Positions 39,964 through 52,455 of a stretch of DNA of 64,000 bases are shown one piece after another. This DNA is from Aldrovandia affinis (taxonomy: Eukaryota; Chordata; Actinopteri; Notacanthiformes; Halosauridae), in contig JAINUG010000014.1 of NCBI GenBank assembly GCA_029706075.1, forward strand, positions 8,001,157 through 8,065,156, written 5' to 3'. Within the stretch, counting starts at the first letter, position 1; every line of letters begins with the position of its first letter. Made by a program: the position numbers and the translations under genes. The notes below the pieces were generated by a model. That model saw only the letters and a program-made list of their open reading frames with translations. It was not told the origin of the DNA and ran no database searches.

Positions 39964-42102
39964 GACACACAGGCAAAAACCCTCCCATATACACAGTGAA
40001 ACCACCATGTAGCAGTAAAAACAGATACACGCACACACAAATACACACACACAGGAGAGATGGTTTTCAGAACCTGCAGGTAGGTGTTCAAAATTCGTTG
40101 TGCAGAGCGCATCACAATCTCTCCAAATGTCAGTCTCTGTGTGATAGAGGAAGACACTATTTAGAGCCCTGTTTTACATTGACATTGACATTTTACATTT
40201 TAAGCATTTAGCAGAAGCTCTTATCCAGAGCGACTTACAAGACGTGCATAAATACATGGTAGGAACAATCATAGTTCACACAAGAGATCAGTCCAGTTTG
40301 TTTTCACAAGGCCATTTTCACACGTGAGTCACATGGGAAGGGGCGGGCTCACCGTTATGTGCTTCAGCCGCTCTCTGTTCTCTGACTGGCTGAGAGCGCG
40401 GGTCACCTGGCCCAAGTAGCGAAGGTTGATTCCCCTTCGGTGAAGAGCCTGCCGCAGTGTGGCACCATCCGCTGGCGAAACGCTGAACTGCAAGCAGTCA
40501 TCCACCTGAAGGGAGCACACACAGTGTGTCGTGCGGTGCAATATCATACCCCTGAGTGTTTGTGAGTGTGTGTGTGTGTGTGTGTGTGTGCCAGGCAGAC
40601 TGCTCAGCAAAGATTACAGCTGAGATGTTACTTGGCTAACGTTAAATATATTATCTAGCTAATTGTGAAATACTTTCACAAATGACACATAATGCGACAC
40701 TACGTGTCAATAATAAATGGTGTGTTCTTCCCCTCGAATGGACAGAAGCTCTCTCACTCCAAAATCTTGCCAGTACTCCATTGCTTCGACTGGTTTCGAC
40801 TCGTAAACTCGCTTGCTGCTTGAAGTTTGGAAAGTTTGGGAACTTTTTTGGTAAAAAGTTTGTTTACCAATAACATGTACAACTGTACGTATCAACCCAG
40901 GACTACCCCTTTCATACCGCAGCCAAGCAAGGCCATGACCAGGGGCGTGAACCCTGGGTCTGATAACCCGTGTTGACCCATTCAGACCAACGGCAAACAC
41001 AGGTTTTACCCGGGTCGTTGCTGTGAAAGGGAAAGGGGTTGCGTGTGAAAGGGGTTTCAGTGAGAACCGCAAGCTGGGGCGGAAGGAGCGGAGGAGCGAA
41101 CTGGGGCAGGACTCACGAAGGCCGGGATCTGGTGGGTTATGATGAAGGCTGCAGCCTCTCGCAAGAGCCTCTCCTGCAGCCGGGTGGTGCTGCTGTCAGA
41201 GCTGGGGAATTCCACACCTGAGCACCAGGGGGCGGGAGAGAGAGACGAATCACCATGAGGCTGAGAGCGGGTAAATTCTGAGGTGAACATATTGGAAATT
41301 CGGATATCTGTGCAGAATTTGCCTTTAATTTCCACCTGTGGCCTCTTGTTCTGCTACCTGAACTAATCTTAAAAAACCTTTGGTAGTTACATTTGTTAAT
41401 CCCTTTTAGGAATTTACAAACCTCAATCAAATCCCCCCTTAGTCTCAGTTTGCTAAACCTGAATAGATTGAGTGCCTTAAGTCTATCCTCATAACTTTTA
41501 CCTTTCATACCAATTGAGTTGCCCTTCTTTGTACTTTTTTATATTCAATACTCCTCAGCCAATCACAATGCTTGGTCAGTTCCTCTCGTTTTATAATGAA
41601 ATTCATTGAAATATTAATTATACAAATATAAATTATAATGAAATGACACGTACAGGGTCACACGTTTATGCACATGAACATTTCGACAGGAGTGCACACT
41701 GCACTGTGATTGGACAGGACTATTTGTTTTGTTTTTCTCTGTAACCCACAATTTTTCAGGAGTTCATCTCGACTGCCTTTTAAGGGGTCAGGGAATAATT
41801 TTCCAGTCTCCCACACTGGTCCCAATGGTTTTCACTTTTTGATTCCCTCTGGAAAATGCCAATTGTGAAGCGCTGTGTGACAACCTGTTTGTAAATGGCG
41901 CTATACAAAAATAAAGATTGATTGATTGAAGATTGACATACCTGGGGAGAACACGTCAGGGTTGAAGCGCATTTCAAATATGATGTCACTGACAGAGCCC
42001 ACATCCTTACAGGCCCCTCTTACTGCGTCTGTCCCCCGCTGATCTCCTACACACATACACACACACATACACATACGCACACACACACATACATTCATCC
42101 AT

Positions 42103-42133
<31 letters not shown>

Positions 42134-42223
42134 TACATACATAGGCACACACACACGCATGCACACATACATACATACACGGACACACACACACACACAT
42201 ACATGCATACATACACACAGATA

Positions 42224-42263
<40 letters not shown>

Positions 42264-44262
42264 CGCACACGCATGCACACACACACACACACATAAATGC
42301 AGGCACACACACATACACACATAAATGCAGGCACATACGCACGCACATACATACACACGCACGCAAATGCATGCACACACACACACACATACGCACACAC
42401 ACATACATGCAGGCACATATGCATGCATGCACACGCACACATGCATACACACACGCAAGCACATACATACACACATGCAAACACACATACACATACACAT
42501 GCATACACGCACACATACACACACACACACACACATGGTCAGAGATGAGTAATTCACTAAATGGAACCTAAACTGAAATGAAAGCAGGGTGTGTCCCTTC
42601 CTCACCGTTCTTTGTGCACTCCTCCACCCCTCCGTTCTCCTCCATCCTTTCCCTCACACGCTGAGAGAACTGGGATGTCCTGAGAGGGAGTCACCAACCA
42701 ACACTCAGTATCTCTATTGAGATATAATATCTATATCATAATATCTCTATAGAGATATCATATCTACGTATATCATAATATCTCTATAGAGATATCATAT
42801 TTTATAAAGGTAATAAAAAGTTCTGTAAGGTTTATTATTAATATATATATTTATTACCACTATCATTATCATAATTACAATGTTTATGCCTCATGTTCAC
42901 TCGTTAAAATGTATACAATACTTGTGTGTTGTATTTTTTTCTTCTTCAAAACTACATGTGTGTTGTGCTTTGGGCAGTGGTGGACAAAGTAAAACTACTT
43001 TGACTTATTACTGTACTTAAGTACATTTTTCAAGTATCTGTGCTTACTTAAGTCTTTCCATTTTACTTTTACTTTCAACAACAAATATTCCCACCCAGCA
43101 TGGGAAGCAATGTAGGACTTTTTACTTTTACTGGACTAATATTTTATCAGGGTATCTGTACTTTTACTCAAGTAAAGGCTTTCTGCACTTTTTCCACCAC
43201 TGGCTTTGGCCATATTTCCTCTGTATTTAATTCCAGTGAAGCATATTGAACTGGCGATTGAACTGAGAGAGAGAGACGTTCATTCGTCGTTTGAATGACA
43301 GAGGTGACAGACAGACAGACAGACAGGTGTGTTTACTGAGACGGGGGGGCTCACTTGTGCTGGATGAAAGCGCGGGTCAGCTCCGGCCGCAGTCTGCATA
43401 GCCCGTGTACGAAGGGCCTTGGGAGGCCCGTGGTGACGGAGTATGAGCCGGGCCAGCCCTCCTGCCCCTCCTCCTGCTCCTCCCTCCCCCTCCTGCCCCT
43501 CATTCTGCCCCTCCTGCCCCTCCTCCCGCCCTTCCTTCCTGGCCGCCTGGAAGTTGGCGTCGGCCGGGAGGACGCGGAAGAGGTCCAGCAGGTAGAAGCG
43601 CCCGTCGGCGCCAAGCAGGCCTTGGGTGTCGGCGGGGGTGAAGAGGGGCACCTGGTGGCCGGAGGGGCCCAGGACGGCGTGCCTCTGAATGGCCAGCGCT
43701 TTGGCGGCCTGGGCCAGGAGCTCCAGCAGCCGGCGACGGTGGGGGCTCTCGTGCACCCCAGCCGCGCAGCCGTACAGCAGGCCCTGCTCAGAGCCCTCCA
43801 GCCCTGGGGCCAGGCCCTGCGCGGACAGACGGACGCCGCGGTAGTCCACCACGGCCGTGGGGAGGGTGTGCAGGCCCTGTAGCGCCCCCTCCAGGCTGCT
43901 GTATGCCTGCACGCCCTGCAGCTCCAGCCGCTGCCCCGCCCGCCGGCCCCGCTCCCCACCACCCCCAGGGCCCCGCCCCCGTCGCCCCCTCCACGGCTCA
44001 AGAACAGCCCCCCCCAGAGGAAGGCCAGGTCTTCTGTCCCCCCGTTGATTGGGGCGACACAGCCATCAATCACATACTCCGCCCCCTGTGCCGCGGCCCA
44101 CACAAAGGCACTGTTAACCTGGAGATGCACACACACACACACACACACTGTTAACCTGGAGATACACACACACTGTTAATCTGGAGATACACACACACAC
44201 ACACACACACACACAGGCACTGTTAAACTGGAGATACACACACACACACTGTTAACCTGGAG

Positions 44263-44298
<36 letters not shown>

Positions 44299-44460
44299 TG
44301 TTAACCTGGAGATACACACACACACCACACACACACACACACAGGCACTGCTAATCTGAAGATACACATACACACACACACACACACTGTTAACCTGGAG
44401 ATTCACACACACACACTGTTACCCTGGGGAGATACACACACACAGGCACTATTAACCTGG

Positions 44461-44497
<37 letters not shown>

Positions 44498-47356
44498 CAC
44501 TGTTAACCTGGGGAGACACACACACACACACACACACTGTTACCCTGGGGAGATACACACACACAGGCACTGTTAAGACCTCTGTATACTTCAAATGAAA
44601 TTGAATTTGGCGTGTTCGCACAGGCTGTCGAACTGCTGTGGAATTAGGGTTGCCACCCATGCCGGATTTTCTGGGATTGTTCTCTTTTTTGAGCGACTGT
44701 CCCGGAAAATCTGTATTCCTTTCCGGGACACTAATTGTCCCAGTTTTTAGTCAAAATGCACTTCTATCGTTTCATGACTGTTTCTAAGAAATCTGAGGTT
44801 TCATCAGACTCGTTTAATTTCTCTCTGTGTTTCTAAGAAATCTGAGGTTTCATCAGATTCGTTTCATTTCTCTCTGTGCTGTTTGTCAATGTAACTACCG
44901 TATGCATCCAATGACAAGCCGCAAAAATAAAACCAAGTCATTTTATTTGATTGGAAGCCAAACTTGTTACCTTATTGCCTAGCAACTGCCTGGGTTGCGT
45001 GTGCGTGTGACAGTTCAAACGTTGGTTCAGTAACGGTAACGTTAGCAAACGAGCTGCTTTTCAAAAACATTTACACGTTTAGATTTCAGTTTGTTGCTTA
45101 TATTTTTCTAAATTATGGGGCGAGAAACAGACGAGGATAACAGCAGCAGCCAGCCAACCAAAAAGAAAAAATGTTGTACAACATAACACCGAATGGGCCA
45201 GAATGGGTAAGGCCTACCCAAGGGGATCCATTTTCTGCAAACTGTCTTGTATGTCCAGCCAAAATAGTAGTCAAATATGAAGGCAAAACGGCACTTGAAA
45301 TGCACGCAAAGTCAAATAAGCATCAGTCTTGTACAAAGTAAACGCAGGAATCTGAGCATTGCAACATTCATGACAAAAAAGAGTTCATCCGAGGAGGACA
45401 GAATTGCAGTAGCGGAATTAACTTCAGTATATATACTGTGATATATCATGATATATCATGGCGTGCAGCATGGACACAGCTACTTATCTACAGACTGTGG
45501 CTATAAGGTTAGTGCTAAAAGTGTTGAAAAACGCTCCTTATTGTTCTGTGTCTTCTGACGCATCAAACTCTGGCCACGCTAAACTTTACCCATACACAGT
45601 CCAGTATTTCCATGAAGCAGAGGCTGTTAAGTATGGACTATTGGAATTTTATGAAGACCCTGAGGAAACTAGCAGAGCTATTTACGCGCAGATTGTCAAT
45701 ACCTCTTAAAGTAATGGCCTGTCTGTCAGTCAAATTAGTGCCTATGGTGCCGATAATGCATCAGTTAATTTTGGCCAGCAATCATTTTTTCATATTCATA
45801 TTTTCATGTATTAAATACCCCTTTTTAAACAATGCCAATGGTACACATTCATTTTAATGTAAAGGGGCAGCTGTCCGAGGCCAGAACGAGTGCGTCTACA
45901 AGTGTGCGTCTACAAGTGTAAGTGCTTCTGCAAGTGCAAGTACGTCAGCGCAAATATAGGTAAGAGGCTTTATTATGTAACATCGGAATAGAGCATAAGA
46001 GTAGGCTATAATGGTTACAAAGTGCGGTTACAATGATTAGCTTACAATGGTTACAAAGCATATGGTTTCCAACCCCACCCTCCAAAAAAGTGTCCCGGAT
46101 TTTCAGAAGTCAATGGTGGCAACGCTATGTGGAATACGGCGTTGCAAGCAAATGTCAGTATACTCGCTGCGACTTGAGGTCTGGTCGTTTAATGACGCTC
46201 CACCCCAGATGGGGGAACTCGCTAGTCGTTAAGACTACACAGACCTGGAAATATACATAAATACCAACGGTGAATACCACTCGTGGCAGATAGCCATCAA
46301 CGCGTCCTTTTACCGCCTCCCTATAAAGATTATGCTGCACTGAAACCTTGGCACACCAGACAACCATTTCCCCCAGCTATGCAACTTGCTAGCTATCTAA
46401 GCATTAAGTGCACCTAAAGGTAGTGGTTCTAGTTTTCTAATTGGGTAGGAAAAGTAAGCAAGATTACTAGATAAGTGCTACTCGGCAATACGGCTTAGAT
46501 TTTACAGCCACCTGCTATTTTCATATCTAAACATTGCTAAGTTATCTAGCCGACTAAATGTTGTGAAGCATCATCAACTAACTAGCAGCGAACATAGCTA
46601 ACTGACATAACGGGCTATCTAGCTCATAATATAAATAGAAACATGAGCTATATGTGACAACACTCAGCAAGCATCCACGGAGAATGAAAATACACGTCGC
46701 ACACTAGCTACGTTAGTGACCTTATTGGAAAATATCCAACCAGCTACCGTGATGAGATAACTAGCTTGCCAATTACCTTCACTAGTTGAATTTTTGGTCA
46801 TAGATAGTGGTAGCCAGTTTGCAAGATTTTAAATAAACATGTTCAGCAATTCAGATGGCTTGCTAAACTGGAAGGGAATAAAAAAACGACCTAGGCTTGC
46901 AAGTAGTAGGCTATTGGCCAACAATGGCTTTTATACTTTGCATAAAATTGAGCAACCCATGTTAGCTAGCAACTAGCTAGCTACGTTAGCTATATCCGGC
47001 ATAAACCAACAAATGTTAGCTAGATAGAAGGGCGCTAGGTTTTGTCATTTGGGCCGCGTGTAGAGGAACAGCTGGACACAACGATAACAAGACGTAAACG
47101 GCCCAAACGACATGCGTAAAAAACGCAACTAATCACACGACATTGTCGAACAATTGCAGGCGACCATGTATCTTAATAGGTGGTGAATGAGGCTGGGCGA
47201 AAAATTCAACAAGTTTGCCTAGCCAGCCTGCACACACTGTGCGAACACGCCAAATTCAATTTCGTTTTAAGTATACCGAGGCCTGGGGAAACACACACAT
47301 ACAGAGGCACTGTTACCCTGGGGATACACACACACAGGCACTGTTACCCTGGGGAG

Positions 47357-47391
<35 letters not shown>

Positions 47392-50300
47392 CACTGTTAC
47401 CCTGGGGAGATACACACAAGTGCTTGGGGGATGTGGGCTGTGATTGACAGCGTGGGAATCGAGATGATCTAGCATCAAGATTACATTTGCATGCTAAGAG
47501 AATATTTACATAATCCATTCACTGATCTGCCCTCCATCTTCCCTGTGTTGTACTACACCATAATTGCTTAGTTTAAGCATTGTGCATTGCCTTGCTTGTC
47601 TTCTAATTAACAGTACTCTGACGGTGAACGTGTACATCATGTTTTTAAATGGACCAGGTGTTTGATAATTCAAATGTAGAAGTATTGACAATTAAATTCA
47701 GATAGCTTGCAATGGAACTTAGTGCCATATTGTGTTCAGTGATACCACACAAGGATACACGGTGACGCTGCAGAAAGTTACCACAGCATCATTATGAGTG
47801 TGAGTGTTGTTCTGATTGGTGTGTGAGTGTGTGTGTTGTGTGTTGTTCTGATGTGTGGTGTCTCCTGTGTGTGTTGTGTGTGCTAAGGCTCTGATGTGTG
47901 GTGTCTCCTGTGTGTGTTAGTGTGGGTACCTGCAGTAAGGCTCTGTGTGTGTTAGTGTGGGTACCTGCAGTAAGGCTCTGTGTGTGTTAGTGTGGGTACC
48001 TGCAGTAAGGCTCTGTGTGTGTTAGTGTGGGTACCTGCAGTAAGGCTCTGTCTCTTTGCAGCCTCTCCTCCACACTGCCCTGGGGACGATCCCTAGCTGA
48101 CTGCAACTCGTCATTCCAGTCAGGAGCCTGCGGACACACACACACACACATACACACACACTTAATTTAATATTAGTTATTGCCATGTTACACAAGAAAG
48201 GTCAGAGCACAGGGTCAGCCATAGTATGGCACTCCTGTAGCAGTTTAGGGGTTCAGTGCCCCAGGAAGTGAACTAGCCTCCCTCCAGCCTTTCCAGTTCA
48301 TTGGGGTTTTTTCGCATGCAGGCGGATGGACTCACCTGTGAGCCCAGGTGTTCCTCCAGGCCCAGCCGGCTGCTGAAGGGGTTCCGGTGTGAGCGCACAG
48401 TGGAGGGGGGGCCGAGCCAGCTCAGGGTGCGGTAGGGGGTGGGCATCGCCTCCAGTGGGGCCGGCTGGGGGCTGAAGGCCAAGGGCAGAAAACATTCAAC
48501 ACCAAAATCTTAATCTGGATCTTAATCTGTTGGGACACCAATCCACATACAAGAGACACATATTGGCAAAAGAATAGCTTTTATCCATCCAGTAAAGACA
48601 AATTTAGAGACATTAATTCAGAGAGCATCTTCTCTAGACAGTAGGAATAATCCCACATGAATTCAGAATGAACGTGTGAATTCCGCTCGTAGAAATGAAA
48701 AAAGCAGTTCAAAAGCAAATGTAATTCTTCACAATGTGAAGTTGAAATATGCTAATTGGACGATATTAATTTTGTTCAAATCACATCATCATTCACATTT
48801 TCATGTGCGTGGACCTTTTGTGTGCTTTCGTATAAGTGTTGTGCATATGTGTGTCTCTGTGTGTGCATTAATGTACTGTATGTATGTGTGTGTGTATGTT
48901 TGTGTCTGTGTGAGTATTCATGTATGTTTTTGTGTCTGTATCAGTGTGAGCATTAATGCATGTTTGTGTGTGTATGTTTGTGTGTGTGTTTATGTCTGTG
49001 CACCTTAACATGTTTGTGTGTGTGTGAACATTAATGTATGTTGTGTGTGTGTGTGTGTTTGTGTTTGTGTGTTTTACCGTGTTCTGAGTACAGTGAGGCC
49101 CATTTTGAACCCCGGGCTGATCTGGGACAGCAGGTCTGTGAGACAGTGAGAGATCTGATGGGTGGTGGCAGGGCGTGGGTCAAACACCTCCAATGTGGAC
49201 CTGAGAAACAAAACAAACAAACAGAAAGAGAGGTGATACAGCTCAGCTTCTCACTGGTGTCAACATGTACCGTCTAATGGCGGCTGGCTGCCCCTTGTGC
49301 AGGCTCACTGTGATTGGGTGATTGGCTTGTGGTCCAATGCATGCCCGTACAAGGGTATAAAGTGTTAACCTGTTCAGGTAGAAGCCTCGCGGACTGGAAG
49401 TGATATCACAGCTGCGCCCCTCTAAGGTGCACGCAGTTATGTACAGGAAGTCCCCCTGCAGCTTCCTGGGCCCGGGAGGCGGGTTCCAACAGCTGAGTGA
49501 CAGGTCCAGGAGGAGGCTCGGGGCCTACAGAGAAGAGAATTACATTTACTTTACTTTTACTTATTACTGTACTTAAGTACATTTTTCAAGTATCTGTGCT
49601 TGCTTAAGTATTTCCATTTTTACTTTTAGTTTTACTTTCACTTCCCTACATTTCAAAGGCAAATGGTGTTAAATGTAGGACTTTTTACTTTTACTGGAGT
49701 AATATTTTATCAAGATATCTGTACTTTTACTCAAGTAAAGGGTTTGTGTACTTCATCCACCACTGATTACAAGCTCCATCTTGTGCTCGTCTGAGAATCA
49801 TGCACTGTGAGAGCACTCTACACTACATCAATCTCTCATTTACATTACAGGCATTAAACAGACACTCTTTACATACAATACATTTATACAGATGGATATT
49901 TTACTGAAGCAATTAAGGTCAAGTACATCAGTCAATGACAAGTGCCCCTCACCTGGGAATTGAACCTGCAAGCTTGGTGTTACAAGCCCAGCTTCCTAAC
50001 CTGTTATACTACACTGCCGCCACTTCCATAATAACTACTGGATGTTGTAGCTGACTATAATGGGTGGATTATGCTAATGAGCTCAGTTGACCTCCAGGCT
50101 CTTTGTGACTCAGTGTCATTGCTCTGTTGTGTCGCACGCCAACAGATGTTTAGTTGAAAGAAAAGCTTTGTCTCATTTGTCAGTTTGTATGCTTGATAAT
50201 CCCTAAAGCCTTGCTCTCCCATCTGTGTTTGCAGATGTGCTGTCAGCTCACTAATCATTATATTACACTGCTGCTACGTAGCAACGTAGCTTTTCAGTAC

Positions 50301-52424
50301 TCACGTATACCTCAATGTGTGTGTTGTTTGGCAGCAGAGGCAGCAGGGGGCGATCTTGTGAACCGGGGAGGATGTACTCTGGCGGGGGCCCTTCCAAGGG
50401 CTCTGGCTTTGAATCGCTGACTGAGCGTTTCATCCCTCTCCCACTGGAAACACTGAGGGAGGGCTCTGGGATAGAGAGAGAGGGAGAAAGATCCATCCTA
50501 ATTTCCTGTTCCCAACCTTAGTGTTTTTCATTTTCATTTGGTTTTCCATGGAGTTTGAGCCCCTGTACATTTGCACATTGTGACCTCTACATTCAGAACT
50601 CTGAATCACATCAGCACCTTCACTAATGCTTGGGGGACAGCATTGTACCTGGGCTGTGCGCGGGACAGAGGGTGTCCAGCAGGCTTGGGGAGTGGCCCTC
50701 TCTCAGGGCGTCCTGGGGCCGGGGAGCTCTGAGGACCTCCTGGAGCCGGGCCAGGTGAGCCCGGGCTGTCCTGGGCATATAGGGTTCTGAAGAGGGTTAG
50801 GGTTAGAGGAGGGTCCAAATCTAGTCACAAATGAGGCATAGCTACATAGCATAACATAGCATTCAGCAGGGTTTTTTTTGTTTGTTTCTTTTTTTTCCTC
50901 TGTTTTTCCCAATTTGGTAGCCAATTATACCCTCTATTTATTTCGATTCGCCCTCCCCCACTAACCCTTGACACTTTTATCCAAAGCGACTTACAGTAGT
51001 GAATGCATACATTTTCCAGTATACTAGGGGTGTGACGGTATACCGGATTATATGTAAAGAAATCTAAACTGTGTAATTTAACATCACAACCTGAAGGCAA
51101 GTTCAGCACTTCATAAGAACATATTTGTTGCTTAAATTCAAATGTAGGCTCCAGGGTCTGACTTTTCAAGACTGGTACATTCAGAGCAAGACTACAGGGA
51201 GGGGAAAAAATGTGTTAGATCTACTTTCTGACTGGGTTTACGAATTAGCATGCACAAAGTGTTTTTGCTCTGAGAATTTTGAGTTTTAAAAGTCTGAGTA
51301 TAACTGGAAGATTAGTGTATTATTTTAGATGCTATGGGCAGGGATTCCTTGGCAATTAAAAGTGAAATCATTTTATGCTTAGGTTGAGTTAAGACATGTT
51401 CACTGCAGCAAGCTCAAAAAGAGTACCTACACATCCCACATAAACGTAGTGCAGTGAATGGGTTATTTTATTCTTAAGAGAAAGAAAAGCTTATTCTACA
51501 ACCAGTAGAATCCTACAACCAAATGGTTCTGTGTGGCTCAGTAGGTAGAGCACGGCGCTGATGGTGTTTTGGTTGTTGGTTCGATTCACATTAGAGCTGT
51601 GACGGTATAAAAATTTCACGGTATGATAATCATACTACTCAATACCACAGTTTTCGGTATAACACGGTATCAGTTTTTAAGCTAAAAACAAGTATCACAC
51701 AAAGTTTACAACTCGATCTGTTTATTGTATGACTCTTTGTAGATTTATACCATTATACCATTTTAATTGAAAATAAAACAAAAACTGCAACTGAATATAG
51801 TTCACCCCTTGTAATTGTATGTATAAATCCATTTAAATCATTCACTTTGCGAATTTAAGCAACATTTTGCTTTATCGCGTTATCAGTTTATCGGATCTAG
51901 TACTATTTTAGTCACTCACTTTTTCCATTGTGGCATAACGTGAAGGATGATGCTCACGCAGGTGGAATGCAAAGTTTGACATGTTCCCTCTGGCCATTAC
52001 ATGTTTCCCACATTCCCTACAGATGGGAGATTCTCAACAACACCATCTTTTTTTTCTGAATCCAAAGTGAGTCCACACGGATGAACGAGTTCGCTTTTTC
52101 AGATCAACTTACACAGTTTAGATTTCTTTACATATAATCCATTTATACAGCTGAATATTTTTCTGAAGAAATTCAGGTTAGGTACCTTGCTCAAGAGTAC
52201 AACGGCTGTGCTTCACCTGGGAATCGAACCTGCAACCTTTTGGGTTACAAGCCTAGTTCCCCTAACCATTATACCACACTGTCAGTTCAGGACAACACCA
52301 GTCAGGACTGTGGAATCACTGTCCATCTTCTGCAAGAAACTAAAAACCCCAAACTTTAGACTCCACTACCACTGACTCTTTAATACATTAATTAATTGCC
52401 ATCACCACTGTCTACATGTTTATA

Positions 52425-52455
<31 letters not shown>

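Noticed and set aside
39512..40048. Thr-His and Val-Cys repeat frames of 100-166 codons
   Set aside because: Translations of a CA microsatellite within a CLU-like intron.
41901..42605. 234-codon Cys-Val-rich minus frame
   Set aside because: Only its end ([16 protein letters not shown] onward) is a real CLU-like exon; the rest is the CA/CATA repeat.
43340..43348. Exon 9 of the CLU-like gene as two exons with a hidden intron
   Set aside because: No GT-AG pair at the frame-change points gives the family frame on both sides, and the full exon length already matches the outer phases.
45458..45709. Host gene encoding an 83-residue protein
   Set aside because: It lies inside the hAT remnant bounded by the TGTGGAAT duplication and resembles a transposase piece.
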